Assembly (NCBI GenBank): GCA_905215445.1
Contig: CAJMPZ010000055.1
Span: 1-13,963 of the forward strand
Length of the DNA: 13,963 nucleotides
Reading direction: 5' to 3'
From: an uncultured bacterium
GTDB lineage: Bacteria > Actinomycetota > Coriobacteriia > Coriobacteriales > Coriobacteriaceae
Shown piece after piece: positions 4,919-10,920 of this stretch. The notes below the pieces were generated by a model. It searched no databases, was not told the origin of the DNA, and worked only from the letters and a program-made list of their open reading frames with translations. The number at the start of each line of letters is the position of its first letter. Position 1 is the stretch's first letter. A program made the position numbers and the translations under genes.

Positions 4919-5710
4919 ATGCCCACACCTTCCACTGCACGCATGCACGACTTCGAGGTCGTCTCGAACCAGGAGATCGCCGACGGCATCTTCTCGCTCG
5001 TAATCTCGGCCCCCAAGCTTGCAAGTGCGCTCAAGCCCGGTCAGTTTGTGAACATCGCCGTGCCCGGCGATGCCTCTTCGCTGCTTCGCGTGCCCCTGAG
5101 CTTCTATCGCGCCGACGCCCAGGCCGGCACCGTCGAGCTGTGGTACGCCGTCGTGGGCGACGATACCCGCCGTTTGTCCCAGATGGGCCCTGGCTCCACC
5201 TCTAACCTGTTGGGCCCCGGTGGCCGTGGCTGGATGGTACCCGAGGGCACCAGGAAGGCACTGCTCGTCGCCGGTGGCATCGGCGTTCCGCCTGTGCTGT
5301 GTCTTGCCGGCATGCTTGCCGAGCAGGGTGTTGATGTGGACGTGTGCCTGGGCTTTGGCACCGCTTCCAAAGTCGTGGGTGTCGATGAGTTCCGTGCGCT
5401 GGGCGCCACGGTTAACGTGTGCACCGACGACGGTTCGCTCGGCACGCACGGTTTTTGCACCGATCCGGCAGCCGAGCTGCTTGGAGAGGGCGGCTACGAC
5501 TACGTCGCCAGCTGCGGCCCCGCCGTCATGATGAAGAAGGTCGCCGCCGCTGCTGCCGAGGCCGGTGTGTACTGCGAGGTGTCGCTCGAGCGCATGATGA
5601 GCTGTGGCTTTGGCGCCTGCAACACCTGCAATGTCGAGACGGTCGACGGTATGAAGGGTGCTTGTATGTGCGGCCCCGTGTTCGATGCTTCCAAGGTGGT
5701 GGTCTTCTAG
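4919..5710 (+). CDS. pyrK: Dihydroorotate dehydrogenase electron-transfer subunit (FAD, 2Fe-2S)
   Basis: The 263-residue protein carries electrons from dihydroorotate, oxidised on PyrD, to NAD+ in the class 1B enzyme. It has an FAD-binding ferredoxin-reductase domain with RVPLSF (57-62), a nucleotide-binding segment with VAGGIGVPP (117-125) and a C-terminal 2Fe-2S loop with Cys229, Cys234, Cys237 and Cys249; Cys251 is an extra nearby cysteine. The order C-x4-C-x2-C-x11-C fits PyrK. ATG 4919 has TTGGAG about 5 bases upstream. It ends in TAG overlapping the proposed GTG start of pyrD (TAGTG), so the two subunits are probably translated together. Confidence 0.95.
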   Translation: MPTPSTARMHDFEVVSNQEIADGIFSLVISAPKLASALKPGQFVNIAVPGDASSLLRVPLSFYRADAQAGTVELWYAVVGDDTRRLSQMGPGSTSNLLGPGGRGWMVPEGTRKALLVAGGIGVPPVLCLAGMLAEQGVDVDVCLGFGTASKVVGVDEFRALGATVNVCTDDGSLGTHGFCTDPAAELLGEGGYDYVASCGPAVMMKKVAAAAAEAGVYCEVSLERMMSCGFGACNTCNVETVDGMKGACMCGPVFDASKVVVF

Positions 5711-6633
5711 TGGGTACCGTGAACATGGCCGTCGATTTCGGCGGCGTCAAGATGCAGAACCCCATTAACACCGCAGCCGGTACCTTTGGCTACGGTTGGC
5801 AGTTCCAGAACTTCTTTGATGTTTCCCAGCTGGGCGCCATCACCACCAAGGGTTGCGCTGTCGAGCCCTGGCCCGGCAATCCCGCGCCCCGCATGGCCGA
5901 AATTCCCGGCGGTATGATCAACTCCGTGGGTCTTCAGAACCCCGGCGTGGCCGCCTTTGCCCGCGAGTCCGGTCCGTGGCTCGAACAGCTGTCCAAGGAC
6001 GGCTGCCAGGTCATCTGTCAGGTTGCCGGTCACTCCGTTGACGAGTTTGTCCGCGCACTCGAGATGTATGTCGAGCTATGCCCCTGGGCTGCCGGCTACG
6101 AGATCAACGTGAGCTGCCCCAACATCGCCGCCGGCGGTGCCGCCATGGGCTCCACGCCCGAGGGCGCCTCTTCCGTTATGGCTGCCTGCCGCAAGGTGAC
6201 TGATAAGCCGCTGTTCGTGAAGATGGCGCCGGTCAACGTCGCCGAGATCGCCAAGGCCCTCGAGGCTGCCGGCGCCGACGGCCTTTCGGTCATCAACTCC
6301 ATCCAGGGCATGGCCATCGACGTCCATACCCGCAAGTCCCGCGTGGCCAAGCCCAAGGGCGGCCTTTCGGGCCCGCTGTGCCACCACATCGCCGTGCGCA
6401 TGGTCTGGGAGGTTGCCCAGGCCGTCGATATCCCCATCAACGGTGTCGGCGGTGTCATGACTGGCGAGGATGCGGCTGAGTTTATCCTGGCCGGCGCCAC
6501 CTGCGTGTCGGTCGGCATGGCCAACTTCGTCGATCCGTGCGCTTCGCTTAAGATCGCGCATGAGCTCGAGGCCTGGGCCGAGTCCCAGGGCGTAAAGGAC
6601 ATCAACGAGCTGGTGGGTGCTTTCGAATGCTAG
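5710..6633 (+). CDS. pyrD: Dihydroorotate dehydrogenase, catalytic subunit (class 1B, FMN)
   Basis: This is a TIM-barrel flavoprotein of 307 residues that oxidises dihydroorotate to orotate. Family signatures include KMQNPINTAAGTFGYG (14-29), NSVGLQNPG (71-79), the catalytic cysteine in EINVSCPN (Cys136, the class 1 position), FVKMAPV, and the C-terminal FMN phosphate site NGVGGVMTGEDAAEFILAGA. I favour GTG 5710, which overlaps the pyrK stop as TAGTG and has AAGGTGG about 10 bases upstream. ATG 5725 would leave this site 25 bases away. The first five residues remain uncertain. The end overlaps the pyrF start by 7 bases. It should form a heterotetramer with PyrK. Confidence 0.95.
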   Translation: MGTVNMAVDFGGVKMQNPINTAAGTFGYGWQFQNFFDVSQLGAITTKGCAVEPWPGNPAPRMAEIPGGMINSVGLQNPGVAAFARESGPWLEQLSKDGCQVICQVAGHSVDEFVRALEMYVELCPWAAGYEINVSCPNIAAGGAAMGSTPEGASSVMAACRKVTDKPLFVKMAPVNVAEIAKALEAAGADGLSVINSIQGMAIDVHTRKSRVAKPKGGLSGPLCHHIAVRMVWEVAQAVDIPINGVGGVMTGEDAAEFILAGATCVSVGMANFVDPCASLKIAHELEAWAESQGVKDINELVGAFEC

Positions 6634-7343
6634 AGAATGATGCCCGCGACCGTGTTATCGTCGCCCTCGACTGCGACCGTGAGCGCGCGCTCGAGCTCGC
6701 CCACGAGCTTTCGGGCCATGCCGCCTGGCTCAAGGTTGGCATGACGCTCTATTACGCTGAGGGTCCCCAGATCGTCAAGACCTTTAAGGACCTTGGCTTT
6801 AAGGTCTTCCTCGACCTTAAGTTCCATGACATTCCGCATCAGGTGCGCGGCGCTGCCCGCTCGGCCTCGCTTGCCGGTGCCGACCTGCTTTCGGTCCACG
6901 GCCTGGGCTCGGGTGCTATGCTCGCTGCCTGCCGCGAGGGTGCCGAGGAGGCGCGTGAGGACCGCGCCAAGCTCGTCGCCATCACCGTGCTCACGAGCAT
7001 GAATCAGGATGCCTTGAGCGAGATCGGCGTCGAGTCTCCCGTGGCCGAGGAGGCCGCCCGCTTGGCAAAGCTTGCTCAGGCCAATGGCATCGATGGCATC
7101 GTGTGCTCACCGATGGAGGCTCACGACATGCGTGAGCTGCTGGGTCCTGATGCCCTGATCGTGACTCCGGGTGTGCGTCCGGTGGGTGCCGCCCTTGGTG
7201 ACCAGTCCCGCGTGGCGACGCCTTCCCAGGCTATCGAGCGTGGCGCAAGCCACATTGTGGTGGGCCGTCCCATCACCGGTGCCGACGATCCGGTTGCCGC
7301 CTTTGACGCCATCGTCGCCGAGCTGGTCGAAAACGTCGCGTAA
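6627..7343 (+). CDS. pyrF: Orotidine 5'-phosphate decarboxylase
   Basis: The 238-residue TIM-barrel enzyme makes UMP from OMP. The active-site tetrad is visible: Lys36 (WLKVG), then Asp63, Lys65 and Asp68 in DLKFHDIP (63-70). The phosphate-binding end VTPGVRP lies around residues 176-182 and IVVGRPITGADDP is near the C-terminus. This is the short, group I-like bacterial form. ATG 6627 lies within the last codons of pyrD, so the two are coupled. It is the last pyr gene here. The pathway step just before it, orotate phosphoribosyltransferase (pyrE), is not in the window and must be elsewhere, as must carbamoyl-phosphate synthase. Confidence 0.96.
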   Translation: MLENDARDRVIVALDCDRERALELAHELSGHAAWLKVGMTLYYAEGPQIVKTFKDLGFKVFLDLKFHDIPHQVRGAARSASLAGADLLSVHGLGSGAMLAACREGAEEAREDRAKLVAITVLTSMNQDALSEIGVESPVAEEAARLAKLAQANGIDGIVCSPMEAHDMRELLGPDALIVTPGVRPVGAALGDQSRVATPSQAIERGASHIVVGRPITGADDPVAAFDAIVAELVENVA

Positions 7344-7388
7344 AAGATTCCCCTAAGTCACCACTTTTGGGTCTCATTAGCACAAAAT

Positions 7389-7453
7389 AGCCCCTGTGCC
7401 TGCGTAAACTTTCCCATCCTTTGTGTGGAATCGCAGGTCAGGGGCTTAACTTT
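7389..7453 (+). terminator. Terminator hairpin after the pyr operon
   Basis: AGCCCCTG (7389-7396) pairs with CAGGGGCT (7439-7446), and CCTGCG (7399-7404) with CGCAGG (7432-7437), enclosing a 27-base loop. It is followed by TAACTTT, a poor T-run. On the opposite strand the stem runs into ATTTTGTG. The long loop makes it less standard than the other terminators here, but its position after pyrF fits. Confidence 0.6.
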
Positions 7454-7529
7454 GGGCGCAGTATATTGCACTTTTTGCGGGTATCGTCTAACCTATGGAG
7501 CCGCGATTAGGCTTTTTGTGCGTTCTACG

Positions 7530-7538
7530 TGCTAAAAT
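7530..7538 (+). promoter_or_regulatory. Extended -10 promoter for mihF-gmk-rpoZ-thiI
   Basis: TGCTAAAAT carries the TGn extension followed by TAAAAT (5 of 6 to consensus). No good -35 is at 17 bases, as is common with extended -10 promoters. Transcription would start near 7545, leaving a leader of about 40 bases. Confidence 0.65.
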
Positions 7539-7582
7539 GCCAATTATTGAATCAGATATAACCCAACTATTTGGAGGTACGA

Positions 7583-7891
7583 ATGGCACTCCCTCAGCTT
7601 ACCGACGAGCAGCGCAAGCAGGCTCTTGAGAAGGCTGCTGCCGCACGTCACGCCCGCGCTGAGCTTCGCGAGCAGATCAAGAAGGGCGAGAAGTCCCTCG
7701 AGTCCGTGCTCAACTCCGATGACCCCATCGCTTCCCGCATGAAGGTTTCCACCCTCATCGAGTCTCTCCCCGGTTATGGCAAGGCCAAGGCCGCCAAGAT
7801 CATGGAGGAGCTCGGTATCTCCGCTACTCGTCGCGTCCAGGGCCTCGGTGTCCGTCAGCGCGAGCAGCTCCTCGAGCAGCTGACCAAATAA
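7583..7891 (+). CDS. mihF: Actinobacterial-type integration host factor MihF
   Basis: The 102-residue basic, helical protein is of the mIHF family, unrelated in fold to the proteobacterial IHF/HU pair. The N-terminal helix (PQLTDEQRKQALEKAAAARHARAEL), the conserved middle MKVSTLIESLPGYGKAKAAKIMEELGI (residues about 53-79, a helix-two-turn-helix DNA-binding unit) and the ending RRVQGLGVRQREQLLEQL are all present. The family bends and compacts DNA, assists site-specific recombination by some phage integrases and acts as a nucleoid protein. The ATG at 7583 has GGAGGTACG 5-9 bases upstream. An ATG at 7571 adds four residues and precedes this site. It leads an operon with gmk, whose start codon follows its stop directly; mihF-gmk-rpoZ is a conserved order in actinobacteria. 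Confidence 0.93.
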   Translation: MALPQLTDEQRKQALEKAAAARHARAELREQIKKGEKSLESVLNSDDPIASRMKVSTLIESLPGYGKAKAAKIMEELGISATRRVQGLGVRQREQLLEQLTK

Positions 7892-8461
7892 GTGAGCGCT
7901 CAGGATTCCAAGCTCTTTGTGATTTCTGGACCGTCAGGCGCAGGCAAGGGTACGCTCGTCACTCGTGTGCGCGAGCGCCGCTCGAACCTGGGTCTGACGG
8001 TTTCGGCTACCACGCGAGCACCACGCAAAGGTGAGGTCGACGGCGTCAACTACTTTTTTCTGACGCGCGAGGAGTTCGACCGCCGCGTGGCAAACGGTGA
8101 GTTTGTTGAGTGGGCCGAGGTCCACGGTAACTGCTACGGCACGTTGGTGAGCGAGGTCACATCCAAGCTCGCCTCGGGCTCGTCTCTGATTTTGGAGATC
8201 GATGTCCAGGGCGCCCTGCAGGTGAAGGAGCGTTTCCCCGAGGCCGTGCTGATCTTTATCAAGCCGCCTTCGCTTGAGGTGCTCCGCGAGCGTCTAGTCG
8301 GTCGCGGTACCGAGACGCCCGAGACGATTGAGCTGCGTATGGCAAACGCCGCCGATGAGCTTGCCCTTGCCGACCGCTACGACGACGTCGTGGTGAATGA
8401 CGATCTCGACCGCGCGACCGATGAGCTCGTTCGCGTTCTCGATATGCATGAAAGGATCTGA
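7892..8461 (+). CDS. gmk: Guanylate kinase
   Basis: The 189-residue enzyme phosphorylates GMP to GDP with ATP. The P-loop GPSGAGKGT is at residues 13-21. The GMP-binding region includes SATTRAPRKGEVDGVNYFF (38-56), and LEIDVQGALQVKE (about 101-113) and IFIKPPS are family hallmarks. The length is about that of single-domain bacterial Gmk. The GTG start abuts the mihF TAA with no spacing and no clear Shine-Dalgarno, so translation probably depends on ribosomes finishing mihF. It is followed after 5 bases by rpoZ, the usual partner. Confidence 0.96.
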   Translation: MSAQDSKLFVISGPSGAGKGTLVTRVRERRSNLGLTVSATTRAPRKGEVDGVNYFFLTREEFDRRVANGEFVEWAEVHGNCYGTLVSEVTSKLASGSSLILEIDVQGALQVKERFPEAVLIFIKPPSLEVLRERLVGRGTETPETIELRMANAADELALADRYDDVVVNDDLDRATDELVRVLDMHERI

Positions 8462-8466
8462 GGTCC

Positions 8467-8748
8467 GTGTCCGTTGTAAAGCCTTGCATTGACGATCTTC
8501 TGGAGAAGACCGATCACAACCGCTTCCTGCTCGCTTCGCTTGCCTCCAAGCGCGCCTGCGACATCAATAGCATGCTGCGTGGCCAGCACAACCGCGTGCT
8601 TGCCGTCCAGGATGTCGATGACATCACCATCGGGCTTTCCGGTGCCGATACCATCTCGATGGCTATGGACGAGATTGTCGACGGCGACATCTCTTACGAC
8701 GAGGCTCGTTACGAGAAGGCGCTCGGCCACAAGGTTGCTGAAGCCTAA
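8467..8748 (+). CDS. rpoZ: RNA polymerase omega subunit
   Basis: The 93-residue protein has the omega signature near the N-terminus: PCIDDLLEKTDHNRFLLASLASKRACDIN, in which the segment around ASKRACDI docks on the beta-prime C-terminus. Omega helps assemble core RNA polymerase and, in some bacteria, forms part of a ppGpp site. The start is GTG 8467 with GAGG a few bases upstream at the gmk end. The conserved gmk-rpoZ order supports the call despite the small size. The thiI ATG follows its TAA immediately. Confidence 0.92.
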   Translation: MSVVKPCIDDLLEKTDHNRFLLASLASKRACDINSMLRGQHNRVLAVQDVDDITIGLSGADTISMAMDEIVDGDISYDEARYEKALGHKVAEA

Positions 8749-9993
8749 ATGGCGGCTCGCGTCTGTCTGGTCCACTATCACGAGGTTGGACTGAAGGGCA
8801 AGAACCGCGCACATTTTGAGCATATCCTCATGGATAACATCAAGGCGGCCTTGGCCGCCTTTTCCGTGAATGCCGTGTCTCGAATTTCCGGTTATATCCT
8901 CGTGACTTTTAACGAGCATCAGGCCGACGAGGCGGCGCGTGTCATTCGCACCGTTCCCGGCGTTGCTCGTGTGTCTTTGGCGTATCACACCAACCGCGAC
9001 CCGCAGGAGTACTGCGCCGCCGCCGTGAAGGCGCTGCGCGAGTTTGGTTCCTTCGATTCGTTTAAGGTGCACGCCAAGCGCTCCAACACCGACTATGAGC
9101 TCACCTCGATTGATATCAATCGCCAGGTGGGCGAGGTGCTGTGTGAGGCCTTCCCTGATAAAAAGGTTCAAATGCACGACCCCGATGCAATGGTGCACGT
9201 ACTGGTGGTCCAGGGTAGCGTTTACGTGTACGCACGCTCCGAGCGCGGCGTGGGCGGTCTGCCGGTGGGTTCTGCCGGCAAGGTCGTGACGCTGCTGTCC
9301 TCGGGTATCGATTCTCCGGTGGCGACCTGGATGCTCGCGCGCCGCGGCGCGGTTTGCGTGCCGGTACATTTCTCCGGTCGTCCGCAGACGCCCGATACGA
9401 GCGAGTATTTGGTGCAGGACATCATCCGTGCGCTTGAGCCGGGTGTCCAGATCGGTCGTCTGTACGTGGTTCCGTTTGGCGACTGCCAGCGTGAGATTTC
9501 GGTCACCTGCCCCAGCAACCTGCGTGTGATCATGTATCGTCGCATTATGTATTCGGTTGCCGAGCGCATTGCGCACATCGAGGGCGCCAAGGCCATCGTT
9601 ACGGGCGAATCGCTTGGGCAGGTTGCCTCCCAAACGCTTGAGAACATCATGGCCGTCAACGAGGCCGTGAAGATTCCCGTGTTCCGTCCTCTCATCGGTT
9701 CGGACAAGCAGGAGATCATCGCGCGTGCCGAGGAGATCGGTACGTTCGATATCTCGACTGAGGCCGCTCCCGACTGCTGCACGCTGTTTATGCCGCGCCG
9801 TCCCGAGACGCACGCTAAACTCGATGCCGTGCATGAGGCCTGGGAGTTGTTCGATCATGAGGAGATGATCGAGCGCCTGCTCAAGCAGACCGAGTACATC
9901 GACTTCGAGAGCAACACGTATAAGGCCCCTAAGACCTTAAAACGCAAACATTCGGAGCTTGCTCCGCGTGAGATTTACCAAGATCACGAGTAA
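8749..9993 (+). CDS. thiI: tRNA sulfurtransferase / 4-thiouridine synthetase ThiI (no rhodanese domain)
   Basis: The 414-residue protein adenylates U8 of tRNA and transfers sulfur to make 4-thiouridine; in some bacteria it also supplies sulfur for the thiamine thiazole. Domain order is an N-terminal ferredoxin-like region with the motif HYHEVGLKGKNR, a THUMP domain (about 60-165) and an ATP-binding PP-loop domain with SSGIDSP (184-190). The usual first motif is SGGIDSP, so Ser replaces the first Gly. GESLGQVASQTLEN follows, and Cys343-Cys344 in APDCCTLF occupy the sulfur-acceptor region. It stops before any rhodanese domain, as in Bacillus-type ThiI, so sulfur should come directly from a cysteine desulfurase, which is not nearby. 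ATG 8749 abuts the rpoZ stop. A strong terminator follows. Confidence 0.93.
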   Translation: MAARVCLVHYHEVGLKGKNRAHFEHILMDNIKAALAAFSVNAVSRISGYILVTFNEHQADEAARVIRTVPGVARVSLAYHTNRDPQEYCAAAVKALREFGSFDSFKVHAKRSNTDYELTSIDINRQVGEVLCEAFPDKKVQMHDPDAMVHVLVVQGSVYVYARSERGVGGLPVGSAGKVVTLLSSGIDSPVATWMLARRGAVCVPVHFSGRPQTPDTSEYLVQDIIRALEPGVQIGRLYVVPFGDCQREISVTCPSNLRVIMYRRIMYSVAERIAHIEGAKAIVTGESLGQVASQTLENIMAVNEAVKIPVFRPLIGSDKQEIIARAEEIGTFDISTEAAPDCCTLFMPRRPETHAKLDAVHEAWELFDHEEMIERLLKQTEYIDFESNTYKAPKTLKRKHSELAPREIYQDHE

Positions 9994-10003
9994 ATTTGTG
10001 TAT

Positions 10004-10036
10004 AGACCGACGATGCGCCTGTATCGTCGGTCTTTT
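10004..10036 (+). terminator. Intrinsic terminator after thiI
   Basis: AGACCGACGAT (10004-10014) pairs perfectly with ATCGTCGGTCT (10023-10033) around an 8-base loop and runs into TTTT (10033-10036). It ends the mihF-thiI transcript. Confidence 0.9.
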
Positions 10037-10071
10037 GGTATCTGGGTATTTTGCGGCTAAGTGTTCATTTG

Positions 10072-10101
10072 CTGACGTATGTCTGAATAAATGGACATTA
10101 T
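10072..10101 (+). promoter_or_regulatory. Candidate comEA promoter with overlapping dyad
   Basis: CTGACG (10072-10077) and CATTAT (10096-10101) are 18 bases apart, each matching 4 of 6 consensus positions. The inverted repeat ATGTC/GACAT (10079-10083, 10094-10098) falls in the spacer and over the -10 box. Confidence 0.35.
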
Positions 10102-10108
10102 TTCGCAA

Positions 10109-10149
10109 GGTTTTGGTCAGCTTTTGGTTTGACCTCGAAAACCGGTTTT
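10109..10149 (+). promoter_or_regulatory. Dyad-rich segment upstream of comEA (possible operator)
   Basis: The segment has GGTCA (10115-10119) facing TGACC (10130-10134), and a perfect 12-bp palindrome AAAACCGGTTTT (10138-10149). GGTTTT occurs at both ends (10109-10114, 10144-10149). It would lie in the 5' untranslated region. No regulator is recognised. Confidence 0.35.
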
Positions 10150-10206
10150 GGGGCGTGGCTGTTGCGGAGCTCCTTTCCTGACACGATGGTGTTGGGAGGT
10201 TTTGCT

Positions 10207-10920
10207 ATGGCGCAGCGCGAACAACACGAACGAGTCAAAAAGATGGACCGCTGGGCGGGAAAACTGCTCGGTCATAAGGCAGTGGTGATGGCGATACTGG
10301 TCGTCATTGCGATGGCGAGTGGACTGGCAATGGCGAACCTTGGCGGCGGTGCCGGCGGCGTGTCGTTTGAGCGTACTGATGGTTCGGGCTCGTTAGTGGA
10401 GCCGGGATCCGGCGATGCCTCGAGCGGAAAGACATCCGAAGGCTCTTCGACTAAGGCGTCTGCCGCGGCAGAGGTCTATGTCGATGTCGATGGCGCCGTT
10501 GTGTCGCCCGGCGTATATCGTCTCAAGGACGGCGCGCGGGTGGCTCAGGCGATTGATGCCGCCGGCGGGCTGGCGCCCGAAGCAGACGTTACGGGGCTTA
10601 ATCGTGCATCCAAGGTCACTGATGGACAAAAAATTCACGTTCCAACGGTAGGGGAGCAGCAGGCGTCCATTGCGGAAGCCGGTGTTGATGGTGGGGCTTC
10701 CGCATCATCAGGCGTCGGTGGCGCAACAGGCCTAGTAAACATTAATACGGCAAGCTCGGCAGAGCTGCAGACGCTCTCGGGAATCGGTCCCTCAATGGCA
10801 CAGTCGATTATCGATGAGCGGACAAAGAACGGTGCTTTCGCCTCGGTTGACGATCTGATGCGTGTGTCGGGAATCGGCGAGAAGAAGCTTGCCAAAATCA
10901 AAGATTGCATCTGCGTATGA
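10207..10920 (+). CDS. comEA: ComEA-type DNA-binding competence protein (SLBB + helix-hairpin-helix)
   Basis: The 237-residue protein has a short charged N-terminus, one membrane segment (about 25-45), a Gly/Ser-rich low-complexity linker (about 46-87), an SLBB domain (VYVDVDGAVVSPGVYRL, about 90-146), a second Ala/Gly/Ser linker, and a C-terminal helix-hairpin-helix domain (NINTASSAELQTLSGIGPSMA... VSGIGEKKLAKI, about 178-232). This is the Gram-positive ComEA plan: a membrane-anchored receptor that binds incoming double-stranded DNA outside the cell and hands it to ComEC. ATG 10207 is chosen because GGGAGG lies 7 bases upstream; an ATG at 10186 precedes that site. It overlaps comEC as ATGA. 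The pilus genes needed for uptake are not in the window. Confidence 0.93.
   Translation: MAQREQHERVKKMDRWAGKLLGHKAVVMAILVVIAMASGLAMANLGGGAGGVSFERTDGSGSLVEPGSGDASSGKTSEGSSTKASAAAEVYVDVDGAVVSPGVYRLKDGARVAQAIDAAGGLAPEADVTGLNRASKVTDGQKIHVPTVGEQQASIAEAGVDGGASASSGVGGATGLVNINTASSAELQTLSGIGPSMAQSIIDERTKNGAFASVDDLMRVSGIGEKKLAKIKDCICV

Noticed and set aside
5725..5727. ATG 5725 as the pyrD start
   Set aside because: No ribosome site at a workable distance, whereas GTG 5710 overlaps the pyrK stop and is served by AAGGTGG. It was not excluded, only judged less likely.
8377..9858. 493-codon antisense frame opposite gmk, rpoZ and thiI
   Set aside because: It spans three confident genes on the other strand, is His/Arg/Asp-rich in the way antisense readings of such genes are, and shows no motif.
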